From NCBI GenBank assembly GCA_963767645.1, contig CAVYEW010000004.1, positions 248,001 to 312,000 on the forward strand: 64,000 bases of DNA. The letters are read 5' to 3'. The position numbers and the translations under genes were made by a program. Below the pieces are notes generated by a model. It did not search any database. It saw nothing but the letters and a program-made list of their open reading frames with translations, and was not told where the DNA came from. Source of the stretch: DATFDN01 sp963767645. GTDB taxonomy: Bacteria; Pseudomonadota; Alphaproteobacteria; Acetobacterales; Acetobacteraceae. This document shows positions 26,589 to 35,435 of the stretch, piece by piece; position 1 is the stretch's first letter; each line of letters opens with the position of its first letter.

Positions 26589-27856
26589 CACCCGATCATC
26601 CGCGCGGCGGCCTCACCGGACAGCCATGCGCCGCCTACGGTACCCGCAAGCCCGTCATGACAGGCCTCCCCCGCGAACACCAGGCGGCCGTCAGCCAGAG
26701 GCTCGGCCAGCGCAGCCCGGGCGCCGGACTGTCCTGGCGGGACGTAGGCGTAGGCTCCGCGCGCCCAGGGATCGGCGTCCCAGTGCGTCACCAGCCGCGC
26801 CCCGCCCGCGAACAGTCTATCGGCGCGGCTGCCGAGCAGACGGCGCAGCTCAGTCAGCGCGAAGTCGGCCGCCGCTGCGTCACCCAGGCGTGCAAGCTCC
26901 CAAGCGGGCGAGCCGCCGATCCAGCCTTGCACGTAATCGCGCCCGTAGGGCCAGCACTGGAAAATCATGAACGGCTCGCCCGCGCTCCTCAGCCGGTGGT
27001 CGAGCGAACAATGTTGCGGCAGGTCGAGCCGGTCCGGCCCGGTGGCGCGGAGGGCGACCTTGGTCGCGAGCCCCATCGGCAAGGCCGCAAGAGCCTCCTG
27101 CGTGCGGGTCGGCAGCGCCGGATCGAACCGGATCGCACCGGACGCGAGCACGCCGGTCGAGACGGTGACGATACAGGCACCGGCGCGCAGGGTCCCCTGC
27201 GCGGTCTCGACCTGTACGCTCCCCGACCCCGACCAGTCGATGCCGATAGCCTGCGCGTTCAGCCTGATATCCAGCCCGGCACCGAGCCGACGGGTGATGA
27301 AGGCACCGATACCGCCCTCGGGCACCAGATTCGAACCCCAGAGAGAGTTCCGCCGCCAATCCCGCAGGCTGTAGCGGTCGGCATTGACGGCGCAGATCAC
27401 CGGGCCTTCCCACGCCTCGATCGTCGCCGCCCAGGGATCGTCCGGCAGCGTCTGCGCGACCGCGGCGAGCGGCACGTCCTCGGGGCCGTCCAGCAGGCGG
27501 TCGGCGGCTGCCTCGAACCGATCCCAGGCAGCGGCGTAGTCGGCGTACTCGGCCTCGCTCGCCGGGCGACCCTCGATGAAGGTGCGCTTGCAGCGTATCT
27601 CGGCGGCGTCGAGCAGCTTCTCGCCGGCTTCCCGCGCCAGCGGCACCAGCGGATTGTGCTCGGCCGCATGCAGCCAGATCGCGCCCATGTCGAACCAAAT
27701 GCCGCCCAGTTCGGGGGGATGCGCGGTCCAGGCCCGCCCGCCGATCCGCCCGCTCGCCTCCAGCACCACCACGCTGCGGCCCCGCGCGGCCAGAGCGCGG
27801 GCGGCAGCCAAGCCGGCGGCGCCCGCGCCGATCACCACTGCGTCCCACTCACTCAT
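26588..27856 (-). CDS. flavin monoamine oxidase family protein
   Basis: The product has 422 residues. The FAD-binding Rossmann motif is AVVIGAGAAGLAAARAL, followed by VVVLEASGRIGGRAWT. The C-terminal FAD segment is GRLVFAGEACHDGLAGTVGGAWLSGEAAARMI. The middle FITRRLGAGLDIRLNAQA is also typical. These enzymes oxidise primary or secondary amines to imines and release hydrogen peroxide. ATG at 27856 chosen; a GTG at 27880 is in frame. It is coupled to the S49 peptidase gene by overlap. The amine is unknown. Confidence 0.87.
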   Translation of the reverse strand: MSEWDAVVIGAGAAGLAAARALAARGRSVVVLEASGRIGGRAWTAHPPELGGIWFDMGAIWLHAAEHNPLVPLAREAGEKLLDAAEIRCKRTFIEGRPASEAEYADYAAAWDRFEAAADRLLDGPEDVPLAAVAQTLPDDPWAATIEAWEGPVICAVNADRYSLRDWRRNSLWGSNLVPEGGIGAFITRRLGAGLDIRLNAQAIGIDWSGSGSVQVETAQGTLRAGACIVTVSTGVLASGAIRFDPALPTRTQEALAALPMGLATKVALRATGPDRLDLPQHCSLDHRLRSAGEPFMIFQCWPYGRDYVQGWIGGSPAWELARLGDAAAADFALTELRRLLGSRADRLFAGGARLVTHWDADPWARGAYAYVPPGQSGARAALAEPLADGRLVFAGEACHDGLAGTVGGAWLSGEAAARMIG

Positions 27857-27907
27857 CCGGGCTTGCTCCGCGACAGGCACAATCCCGTGATCTAAGCAGG
27901 CCGGCCG

Positions 27908-28966
27908 TCAGTTCCAGAGCACATTCGCAGGCGCCGCCGCGAGTTCGGCGCGCTCGACCTGCTTGACCACCTCGGTCAGACGGGCGTGGGTGGGTGCCGG
28001 CACGCCGGTCTCGGCGCCCTTGGCGGCGATGTAGCCGTTCATGAACTCGATCTCGGTGCGCCGTCCCTTGACCATGTCCTGGGCCATCGAGGGGCGCTGG
28101 AGGTCACTGCGTGCCTCGCCGCGCGTGCCGGCCAGCATCAGGCGCTCGATTTCGGCCAGCGCGGCCGGATCGCCCTCGCCGGCGCAAGCGAGCTGCTCGG
28201 GATCGAGCGCGCCGACCTTGCCCAGCCGGAAGCCGAGCGCCTGGCCGACGCGCACCGCCTCGGCCCCGAGGCGGATGCAGACGCGGCGGATGGCGTCATG
28301 GCCGTCCCGCTCATTGCCGCCGAGACCGGTCGCGGCGGAGACGCCGTTGCGCATCCCGTTCACGCACAGCTTGGTCCAACGCTCGCCCCAGAGATTGTCG
28401 GTCGCGTGCGCGGTATCGGCCGCATTCAGCATTCGGGCCAGGGCCGCGATGCGCGGCGTGATCTGCCCATGCGGCTCGCCGACATAGAGCGAGGGCATGT
28501 CGGGCCGCCGCGCCATGGTGCGCCTGATATGCGCCGGTTCGTAAAGATCGAGGGCAAATCCGCCGCTGACCACACAGCCGACGGTACGGCCCCAGCCAAC
28601 GATCCCCGCCACGCGCTCCTCGTTGACGCAGTTCTGCATCGAGACCACGAAGCCGCTGGCCGAGAGATAGGGCGCGATCAGCATGGTCGCCCATTCGGTG
28701 TCGTACGACTTCACCGAGACGAAGGCGACGTCGATCGGCGCCTCGCGCGCGAGGCGCTGCACATCGGTCAGATGCAGCGCGTTCACCCGCACGGTCCGGG
28801 TCTCCTCGGCAGTCATGCCGGACAGGCGCATCCCGCCCGCCTGAATGGCTTCGACATGCGCGGGCCAGGGGTCGATCAGCGTGACGTCGTACCCGTGCGC
28901 CGCCAGTCCCGCGCCGACATAGCCACCGACGGCACCGGCGCCGACGACCGCGATCCGATTGGTCAT
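27908..28966 (-). CDS. 2-dehydropantoate 2-reductase family (PanE/ApbA-like)
   Basis: The product has 352 residues, about 50 longer than E. coli PanE. The NADP Rossmann motif is IAVVGAGAVGGYVGAGLAAHG near the start, and WTKLCVNGMRNGVSAATGL holds the catalytic Lys region. The C-terminal helical ketopantoate domain includes RPSMAQDMVKGRRTEIEFMNG. Panthothenate synthesis is one option, but members of this size often reduce other 2-keto acids, so I do not assign panE. It lies 52 bases upstream of the amine-oxidase gene on the same strand. Confidence 0.82.
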   Translation of the reverse strand: MTNRIAVVGAGAVGGYVGAGLAAHGYDVTLIDPWPAHVEAIQAGGMRLSGMTAEETRTVRVNALHLTDVQRLAREAPIDVAFVSVKSYDTEWATMLIAPYLSASGFVVSMQNCVNEERVAGIVGWGRTVGCVVSGGFALDLYEPAHIRRTMARRPDMPSLYVGEPHGQITPRIAALARMLNAADTAHATDNLWGERWTKLCVNGMRNGVSAATGLGGNERDGHDAIRRVCIRLGAEAVRVGQALGFRLGKVGALDPEQLACAGEGDPAALAEIERLMLAGTRGEARSDLQRPSMAQDMVKGRRTEIEFMNGYIAAKGAETGVPAPTHARLTEVVKQVERAELAAAPANVLWN

Positions 28967-29108
28967 GCCGTTTCCTCGTTCGTGCTCGGGCGAGTGTGCG
29001 GCAGGGCGGGTAGGCGGGCAATCGGGGGTCGGCGTCCACTATTGACAGTGCTCCGCGACGCCAACCAGCTTCTGCTCAAAGCGTGCAGAGACGCGGAGGA
29101 GAGGCAAT

Positions 29109-30176
29109 ATGCAGGACCACGGGCCCGACGCTTCCCGGCGTGCGTTGATGCGCGCCGCCGCTCTCGCGGCGACAGCCGGGGGTGTGGGCGGTATGCTCGG
29201 CGCGGCCTCGCCCGCCTTCGCCCAGGCCGCCGCCAACCCGTTCCCCAATCACCCGCGCTGGCGGTTCGTGTTTGTCAACCACGTCACCACCAACCCGTTC
29301 TTCGTGCCTACCCAATACGGCATCCAGGACGCATGCGCGCTGCTCGGGTGCGACCACCAATGGACCGGCTCGGCGACCAGCAACGCGGGCGAAATGGTCA
29401 ACGCGATGGAGACCGCGATCGCCGGCAAGGCCGACGCGATCGCGGTCGCGCTCGTGGATCAGCTTGCCTTCGATCGCCCCATCAAGGCCGCGCTCGCCGC
29501 CGGCATCCCGGTGTTCTCCTACAATGCGGACGCGCCGCAGTCGGGCCGCCTCGCCTATATTGGGCAAGACCTGTTCCGCGCCGGGCAGCTCATGGGCGAG
29601 CGGATCGTGCAGCTCGTGAATGAGGGGCCGATCGCGTTGTTCATCGCTACGCCGGGGCAATCCAACACCCAGCCCCGCGTCGATGGCGCGCAGGACGCGA
29701 TCAAGAAAAGCGGCAAGCACATCACCCCGAGCGTGATCGCGACGGGCGCGACGGTGAACGAGGAGTTGAATGCTATCCAGGCCTACTATCTCGGGCACCA
29801 GGATGTGAAGGGTCTGTTCGCTGTCGACGGCGGCAGCACGCAGGGCATCGGCCAAGTCATGCGCCAGAACGGGCTGGCGAGGAAGGGCATCAAGGGCGGC
29901 GGGTTCGACCTGCTGCCGCTCACCTTGCAGGCGATCCAGGCCGGGAACCTGGATTTCACCATCGACCAGCAGCCTTACCTGCAAGGCTTCTACACCACGA
30001 TCCAGATGTTCACCTTCCTTGCCAGCGGCGGGCTGGTCGGCCCCGCCGATACCAATACCGGGCTGAAATTCGTCACCAAGGATAATGTGAAGCCGTACCT
30101 GGCGACCAAGACGCGCTACGAGGGCGACAGCACCCAGCCGGAGATCGTGCCGCGCCAGGGTGCGATCCAGCCGTGA
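29109..30176 (+). CDS. sugar-type ABC transporter substrate-binding protein (Tat signal)
   Basis: The product has 355 residues. A twin-arginine leader (SRRALMRAAALAATAGG) ends at AFAQ, so the protein is probably exported folded. The body is a type I periplasmic binding protein of the ribose/galactose kind: WRFVFVNHVTTNPFFVPTQ, GEMVNAMETAIAGKADAIAV, GIPVFSYNADAP, GLFAVDGGSTQGIGQVM. A GAGGAGAGG ribosome site precedes the ATG. The permease gene starts inside its stop (GTGA). The ligand cannot be read from sequence alone. Confidence 0.9.
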   Translation: MQDHGPDASRRALMRAAALAATAGGVGGMLGAASPAFAQAAANPFPNHPRWRFVFVNHVTTNPFFVPTQYGIQDACALLGCDHQWTGSATSNAGEMVNAMETAIAGKADAIAVALVDQLAFDRPIKAALAAGIPVFSYNADAPQSGRLAYIGQDLFRAGQLMGERIVQLVNEGPIALFIATPGQSNTQPRVDGAQDAIKKSGKHITPSVIATGATVNEELNAIQAYYLGHQDVKGLFAVDGGSTQGIGQVMRQNGLARKGIKGGGFDLLPLTLQAIQAGNLDFTIDQQPYLQGFYTTIQMFTFLASGGLVGPADTNTGLKFVTKDNVKPYLATKTRYEGDSTQPEIVPRQGAIQP

Positions 30177-31159
30177 GCACCACCGCGGGAGCGCGTAGGA
30201 GCGGAGGCGCCGGACGGCTGTTCGATGCCGTGCTGCGCTGGCGCGAGGCCAGCATCCTGGTCGTGGCCATCGCGCTCGTGCTCTACTTCCAGGCGGCGAA
30301 CGCCAATTTCCTGACTGGCGTGAACCTGCAGACGCTCTCGCAGTTCGTCGCCGCCCCGACGATCATCGCCTGCGGCGAGGTGATGCTGCTGATCTGCGGG
30401 GAGATCGATCTTTCCGCGGGGCAGATGTTCGCGCTGGCGCCGTTCGTGATGTTCTTCGCCAACGGCTCCGGCGTGCCGCTCTTTCTCGCCTTGCTGCTCG
30501 GCGTGGTGGCCGGGGCGGTGGTCGGGCTGATCAACGGCCTGGTGACGGTTCGGCTTCTCGTGCCCAGCTTCGTGACCACGCTGGGCACGCTCTACCTGCT
30601 GAACGGCTTCACCCTGACCATCTCCCATGGCAGCCCTGTCGCCACGCCCGGCGGCCAGGGCTTCGCCGCCGCCTTCGGGGCGGGCGGCTACAGCCAGTTC
30701 CTGTGGGCGTTGGGCGTCGTCGCCGTCATGCATGTCGTGCTACGCCACACACGATGGGGTCTGCACACGATCGCCACGGGCGGCAATTCGATCGGTGCCT
30801 CCGAGGCGGGCATCCGCACCGCGCGCATCCGGGTCGGCACCTTCGTGCTGACGGGCGCGCTCGCCGCGTTCACCGGCATCCTGGAGGCGTTCCGCATCGG
30901 CAGCACGGACCCGCTCGCGGGCGGCACCACCATCATGTTCACGTCGGTTGCCGCGGGCGTGATCGGCGGCACGCCGCTGGCGGGCGGGGCGGGGACCATT
31001 ATCGGGGCCTTGCTTGGGGCGATCGTGCTGGGCGTGCTGCGGGACGGGTTCATCCTGCAGGGCGTCAACGCCTTCACCTTTGACATGATCCTGGGCGGCG
31101 CGATCCTGCTCGCGATGATCGGCAACGTCCATCTGCCACGCCTGCGGAGGCCAGGATGA
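30173..31159 (+). CDS. ribose-type ABC transporter permease
   Basis: The product has 328 residues with about eight to ten hydrophobic segments and the BPD_transp_2 landmarks GEIDLSAGQMFALAPFVMF, NGLVTVRLLVPSFVTTLGTLY, GGNSIGASEAGIRTARIRV and the Gly-rich coupling segment VIGGTPLAGGAGTIIGALLGA. It forms the membrane channel, probably as a homodimer, for the importer. The GTG start and ATGA end overlap both neighbours. Confidence 0.92.
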   Translation: MSTTAGARRSGGAGRLFDAVLRWREASILVVAIALVLYFQAANANFLTGVNLQTLSQFVAAPTIIACGEVMLLICGEIDLSAGQMFALAPFVMFFANGSGVPLFLALLLGVVAGAVVGLINGLVTVRLLVPSFVTTLGTLYLLNGFTLTISHGSPVATPGGQGFAAAFGAGGYSQFLWALGVVAVMHVVLRHTRWGLHTIATGGNSIGASEAGIRTARIRVGTFVLTGALAAFTGILEAFRIGSTDPLAGGTTIMFTSVAAGVIGGTPLAGGAGTIIGALLGAIVLGVLRDGFILQGVNAFTFDMILGGAILLAMIGNVHLPRLRRPG

Positions 31160-31935
31160 GCGGCGAAGAGGCTCTCAAGGCGGACAGCATCACCAAGCGG
31201 TTCGGCGCCGTGACCGCGCTCGACGGGGTCTCGCTCACGCTGCGCCGGGGCGAGATCCTGGGCATCCTCGGCGACAACGGCGCCGGCAAGAGCACCCTGA
31301 TGAAGGTGCTGACCGGCTTCCACCCGCCGACGACCAGGCGCCTCGCCGTGGATGGCCGGCCGGTGGCGCTGCGCTCGGTAGATCACGCGCGCAGCCTGGG
31401 GATCGAGTGCGTCTACCAGGACCTCGCGCTGGTGGGCGGCCTCAGCATCGCCCACAACATGTTCCTCAAGCGCGAAATCCTGCGCCGCAAGCTGCCGCTG
31501 CTCGACCATGGCGCGATGCGCCGGCGCGCGCGGGAGGTGTTGGAGGGAATGCAGGTGCATATCCCCTCCGTGGACCTGGAATGCGAGCGACTGTCGGGCG
31601 GGCAGCGGCAGGCGGTCGCAGTGGCGCGCGCGGTGAACTCGAAGGCGCGCATCCTGCTGCTGGACGAGCCGCTGGCGGCGATGGGCGCGCGTGAGGCCGG
31701 GCTGATCCTGGACCTGATCGCGCGCCTCCGCGGCCGCGGCGATCTGGCGATCGCCATGATCATGCACAATTACGCTCAGACTCTCGACATCGCCGATCGC
31801 ATCATCCTGATGCAGCGCGGCCGGATCACCTACGAGAGCGAGGCGGCGAGGACGTCCGTGCCAGAGCTGATGGAGATCGTGCGGCGCGAATACCGGGACG
31901 TGAGAGAACAGGGCAGCCGGCAGACGGCGGGTTGA
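31156..31935 (+). CDS. ribose-type ABC transporter ATP-binding protein (single domain)
   Basis: The product has 259 residues. Walker A is GDNGAGKSTLMKVL, the Q-loop is ECVYQDLALV, the signature is ERLSGGQRQAVAVARA, and Walker B is ILLLDEPLAAMGARE, with MHNYAQTLDIADRI at the switch His. RbsA-type ATPases usually carry two fused domains of about 500 residues; this is the one-domain form seen in FrcA-like importers. It completes a three-gene importer (binding protein, permease, ATPase). Confidence 0.92.
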   Translation: MSGEEALKADSITKRFGAVTALDGVSLTLRRGEILGILGDNGAGKSTLMKVLTGFHPPTTRRLAVDGRPVALRSVDHARSLGIECVYQDLALVGGLSIAHNMFLKREILRRKLPLLDHGAMRRRAREVLEGMQVHIPSVDLECERLSGGQRQAVAVARAVNSKARILLLDEPLAAMGAREAGLILDLIARLRGRGDLAIAMIMHNYAQTLDIADRIILMQRGRITYESEAARTSVPELMEIVRREYRDVREQGSRQTAG

Positions 31936-31975
31936 CCTGCAGGCACGGGATGCCGCATCAGGGCCGGAGGATCGG

Positions 31976-32047
31976 CTGGGGCGGGAGGATTCGAACCTCC
32001 GCATGACGGAATCAAAATCCGTTGCCTTACCACTTGGCGACGCCCCA
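31976..32047 (-). tRNA. tRNA-Gln (anticodon TTG)
   Basis: Read on the minus strand, the 72 bases fold as a cloverleaf. The acceptor arms are TGGGGCG and CGCCCCA, the anticodon stem is ACGGA/TCCGT around the loop TTTTGAT (anticodon TTG, reads CAA), and the T arm is GGAGG-TTCGAAT-CCTCC. The discriminator is G. The following bases are CCG, so CCA is not encoded and must be added by the CCA enzyme. It sits between the ABC importer and pmtA. Confidence 0.95.
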
Positions 32048-32167
32048 TCGCGATCCGGGTCATAAGTCCGGTCGACGGGCGCGGCAAGCAGGCTGTGCAT
32101 CGCAGCCGAACCGGACTTGCCCCGATGCACTTCGGGGTCTGGACAGCGGCGCGGGGAGTTGGCGCGC

Positions 32168-32827
32168 ATGGGACAAAGCCTACCATCTGACCGGGTGGGA
32201 CCCCGGTCAGCCTTGGACGTCGAATCCGTTCAGGCCGCTTACCGGCGCTGGTCGCGCATCTATGATGTCACGTTCGGAGGCGTTTCCGGCTTCGGCCGAC
32301 GCCGGGCCGTGCAGGCGGTGAATGCCCTGCCGGGTCGCCGCGTCCTGGAAGTCGGCGTCGGAACCGGTCTGGCATTGCCACATTACGCGCCGGACAAGCG
32401 CATTACCGGGATCGATCTCTCGGCCGAGATGCTGGCGCTGGCGCGCAAGCGGGTCCAGGAGCTCGGCCTCTCCAATGTCGAGCAGCTTCGCCGGATGGAC
32501 GCGGAAGCGACTGAATTCGGGGACTCGGGCTTCGATATCGCCGTCGCGATGTTCGTGGCTTCGGTGGTGCCGCATCCGCGCCGGCTTCTGGCGGAGATGC
32601 GTCGCCTGGTGCGACCTGGCGGGCATCTTCTGTTCGTAGGCCATTTCCGGGCCGGAAGCGGTCCGCGCTGGTGGGTGGAGCGGGCCATGGCACCTGCTTC
32701 GCGCAAGCTCGGCTGGCACCCGGACTTCGCGGTTGAGGACCTGCTCGATCCCGGCGACCGCGCCAGCGCCCGCATGGATCCGGTGCCCCCGGCCGGGCTG
32801 TTCACGCTGGTCCACCTGCCGAACTGA
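32168..32827 (+). CDS. pmtA: phospholipid N-methyltransferase (PmtA-like), class I SAM-dependent
   Basis: The product has 219 residues. VQAAYRRWSRIYDVTFGGV is the N-terminal amphipathic region of the Rhodobacter-type PmtA family. VLEVGVGTGLALPHY is SAM motif I, GIDLSAEMLALARKRVQ is motif II, and VRPGGHLLFVGHFR is the post-motif. In the family it methylates phosphatidylethanolamine to phosphatidylcholine at the inner membrane. ATG at 32168 chosen by homology; an in-frame upstream start is less likely. Alternative: another small-molecule methyltransferase of the same subgroup. Confidence 0.8.
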   Translation: MGQSLPSDRVGPRSALDVESVQAAYRRWSRIYDVTFGGVSGFGRRRAVQAVNALPGRRVLEVGVGTGLALPHYAPDKRITGIDLSAEMLALARKRVQELGLSNVEQLRRMDAEATEFGDSGFDIAVAMFVASVVPHPRRLLAEMRRLVRPGGHLLFVGHFRAGSGPRWWVERAMAPASRKLGWHPDFAVEDLLDPGDRASARMDPVPPAGLFTLVHLPN

Positions 32828-32941
32828 TCCCGTCGCGCCGCCCGCGGCCATTCCGCAGCTGCGCTTGATCTCGCGCATCCTCTCGGCTACCCGAAAGGCC
32901 GAGCCGGGCCTCCCTCGGCCCGCCGAAGCACGGGATCAAGC

Positions 32942-33814
32942 ATGATACGGCCTACGCAGGTGCCGCGGCGGCTCGCGGCCGCCGCCATGACGGGTTCTGC
33001 CTTCCTTGTCCTGCTCTGCGCCCCGGCGCTGGCGCAGGTGCCGACCCCTTGGGCGATCGGGCTGCAGACGGGATTCAGCCCCGTCAAGCGTGACATCATC
33101 GACCTCAATAACCTGGTCCTGATCATCATTGCGGTCATCACCGCCTTCGTCGGCGCGCTGATGGCATGGGTGATCTGGCGCTATAACGCTAGGCGGCATC
33201 CGGTCGCTTCGCCGCTCAGCCACAACACGCCGGTCGAGATCGCCTGGACGGTCATACCGATCCTCATCCTGGTGCTGATAGCTATCCCGTCCTTCCGCCT
33301 GGTGTTCTATGAGGACAAGACCGATCACCCCGACCTGACGGTGAAGGTGACGGGCCATCAATGGTATTGGGAATATACCTACCCCGATCTGAAGAATCTG
33401 GATTTCTCCAGCTACATCGTTCCCGACGACAAGCTCAAGCCGGGGCAACTGCGGCTGCTCGCGGTGGACAACGAGCTCGTGCTGCCGGTTGGCAAGAACA
33501 TCCGCCTGCTGCAGACCAGCGGGGACGTGATCCACAGCTTCTTCATTCCCGCGCTGGGCGTGCAGCGCTACGCCATTCCGGGACGTACCATCGAGACCTG
33601 GGTGCGCATCGATAAGCCCGGCGTCTATTATGGCGAGTGCAATCAGATCTGCGGGACCAATCACAGCCGGATGCCCATTGCCGTACGCGGCGTGAGTGCA
33701 GAGGAGTTCCAGGCCTGGGTCGCGCAAGCGCAGAAGCAGTTCGCGGACGCCGGTCCGGTGTCGCCCCCGACCGGCGGCATGCAGTTGGCAAGTGCCACAG
33801 AGGCGGGGCGCTGA
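32942..33814 (+). CDS. coxB: cytochrome c oxidase subunit II
   Basis: The product has 290 residues. A signal peptide ends near ALAQ, two membrane helices follow (LVLIIIAVITAFVGALMAWVI and VIPILILVLIAIPSFRLVF), then a periplasmic cupredoxin domain with the conserved aromatic WYWEY. The CuA ligands are visible in GECNQICGTNHSRMP (two Cys, His, Met) plus the His of VIHSFF. The set is complete, so electron entry from cytochrome c should be intact. First gene of the cox run, 28 bases before coxA. Confidence 0.96.
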   Translation: MIRPTQVPRRLAAAAMTGSAFLVLLCAPALAQVPTPWAIGLQTGFSPVKRDIIDLNNLVLIIIAVITAFVGALMAWVIWRYNARRHPVASPLSHNTPVEIAWTVIPILILVLIAIPSFRLVFYEDKTDHPDLTVKVTGHQWYWEYTYPDLKNLDFSSYIVPDDKLKPGQLRLLAVDNELVLPVGKNIRLLQTSGDVIHSFFIPALGVQRYAIPGRTIETWVRIDKPGVYYGECNQICGTNHSRMPIAVRGVSAEEFQAWVAQAQKQFADAGPVSPPTGGMQLASATEAGR

Positions 33815-33842
33815 GCCGTCTTGGCGCCAGAGGGAGACCGAC

Positions 33843-35435
33843 ATGTCGGTGACGACACACGATCACAGCCACGATCACCACGACCACAAGCCGGGGTTCT
33901 TCACCCGCTGGCTGTGCAGCACCAACCACAAGGATATCGGGACGCTCTACCTGATCTTCGCCCTGATCGGCGCCACGATCGGCGCCATCCTGTCGGAGAT
34001 CATGCGTGCTCAGCTCATGTTCCCGAACAATCACGTGGTCAGCACGGGCCAGGAGTGGAACACGATCGTCACCTCGCACGGGCTGGTGATGATCTTCTTC
34101 TCGGTCATGCCGGCGACCTTCGGCGGGTTCGGCAATTACTTCATTCCGCTGATGATCGGTGCGCCGGATATGGCGTTCCCCCGTCTCAACAACATCAGTT
34201 TCTGGCTGCTGCCGCCCGCCCTTTGCCTGATCATTATCGGCCTGCTGATGAGCGAGTCCGGAACCGGCTGGACGCTCTACCCGCCGCTCTCGCTCAGCAC
34301 CTATGAAACCGGGCCGGGGATGGACTTCACCCTGTTCGCGCTGCATCTGGCGGGCATCAGTTCGTTGCTTGGGTCAATCAATTTCATTACGACTATATTC
34401 AACATGCGCGCGCCCGGCATGACGCTGCACAAGATGCCGCTGTTCATCTGGGGCCAGCTGGTGACGGCGTTCCTGCTGCTGCTGTCGATCCCGGTGTTGG
34501 CCGGCGCCATCACCATGCTGATCTGCGACCGGAACTTCGGCACTGCGTTCTTCGATCCCGCCGGCGGCGGCGATCCGGTGCTGTTCCAGCACCTGTTCTG
34601 GTTCTTCGGCCACCCCGAGGTCTACATCATGATCCTGCCGGCCTTCGGGATCGTCAGCCACGTCATCTCGACGTTCAGCCACAAGGCGATCTTCGGCTAT
34701 CTCGGCATGGCGTACGCCATGGTGGCGATCGGCGTCATCGGCTTCGTGGTGTGGGCGCACCACATGTTCGTCTCCGGCATGGATGTCGACACCCGCACCT
34801 ACTTCATGGCCGCCACGATGGTCATCGCGGTGCCCACCGGGATCAAGATATTCTCTTGGATCGCGACCATGTGGGGCGGATCGCTGGAGTTCACGACGCC
34901 GATGCTCTGGGCGCTCGGGTTCATCTTCGTCTTCACCGTCGGGGGCGTCACCGGGGTGGTGCTGGCGAATGCCAGCATCGACCAGATCCTGCACAACACC
35001 TACTACGTGGTGGCGCATTTCCACTACGTGCTGTCGTTGGGGGCGGTGTTCGGCATCTTCGCCGGCTTCTATTTCTGGATCGGCAAGATGTCGGGCCGGC
35101 AGTATCCCGAGTTCTGGGGGAAGGTGCATTTCTGGCTCACGTTCATCGGCGTGAACCTGACCTTCTTCCCGCAGCACTTCCTCGGGGCGGATGGGATGCC
35201 GCGCCGCTATCCCGACTACCCGGATGCGTTCTGGGGCTGGAACTTCGTCTCCTCGATCGGCGCCTATATCGGCGGGATCGCGTTCCTGGTGTTCTTCTAC
35301 GTCCTGTACCGCACCTTCACCTCGCGCGTTCCGGTTCCGGCCAACTACTGGGGCGAGGGGGCGACGACCTTGGAATGGACGCTGTCCTCGCCGCCGCCGT
35401 TCCACACCTTCGAGACCTTGCCGCGAATTCCGTGA
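33843..35435 (+). CDS. coxA: cytochrome c oxidase subunit I (A-family heme-copper oxidase)
   Basis: The product has 530 residues. It begins with a His-rich tail (HDHSHDHHDHK) and the standard WLCSTNHKDIGTLY. The binuclear centre segment FFGHPEVYIMILPAFGI contains the CuB His, the Glu of the D channel and the Tyr cross-linked to His, and is followed by AHHMFVSGMD with the CuB His pair. HFHYVLS near residue 395 supplies the heme ligands. The proton-pumping A1 pattern is kept. Start at 33843 has GGGAGA upstream. Confidence 0.97.
   Translation: MSVTTHDHSHDHHDHKPGFFTRWLCSTNHKDIGTLYLIFALIGATIGAILSEIMRAQLMFPNNHVVSTGQEWNTIVTSHGLVMIFFSVMPATFGGFGNYFIPLMIGAPDMAFPRLNNISFWLLPPALCLIIIGLLMSESGTGWTLYPPLSLSTYETGPGMDFTLFALHLAGISSLLGSINFITTIFNMRAPGMTLHKMPLFIWGQLVTAFLLLLSIPVLAGAITMLICDRNFGTAFFDPAGGGDPVLFQHLFWFFGHPEVYIMILPAFGIVSHVISTFSHKAIFGYLGMAYAMVAIGVIGFVVWAHHMFVSGMDVDTRTYFMAATMVIAVPTGIKIFSWIATMWGGSLEFTTPMLWALGFIFVFTVGGVTGVVLANASIDQILHNTYYVVAHFHYVLSLGAVFGIFAGFYFWIGKMSGRQYPEFWGKVHFWLTFIGVNLTFFPQHFLGADGMPRRYPDYPDAFWGWNFVSSIGAYIGGIAFLVFFYVLYRTFTSRVPVPANYWGEGATTLEWTLSSPPPFHTFETLPRIP

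Noticed and set aside
29042..29070. TTGACA upstream of the sugar-type binding protein as a -35 box
   Set aside because: No acceptable -10 hexamer lies 16-18 bases further on.
27986..29623. Plus-strand frame opposite the PanE-type gene and over the binding-protein gene
   Set aside because: Composition bias only; the PanE-type and binding-protein genes explain the region.
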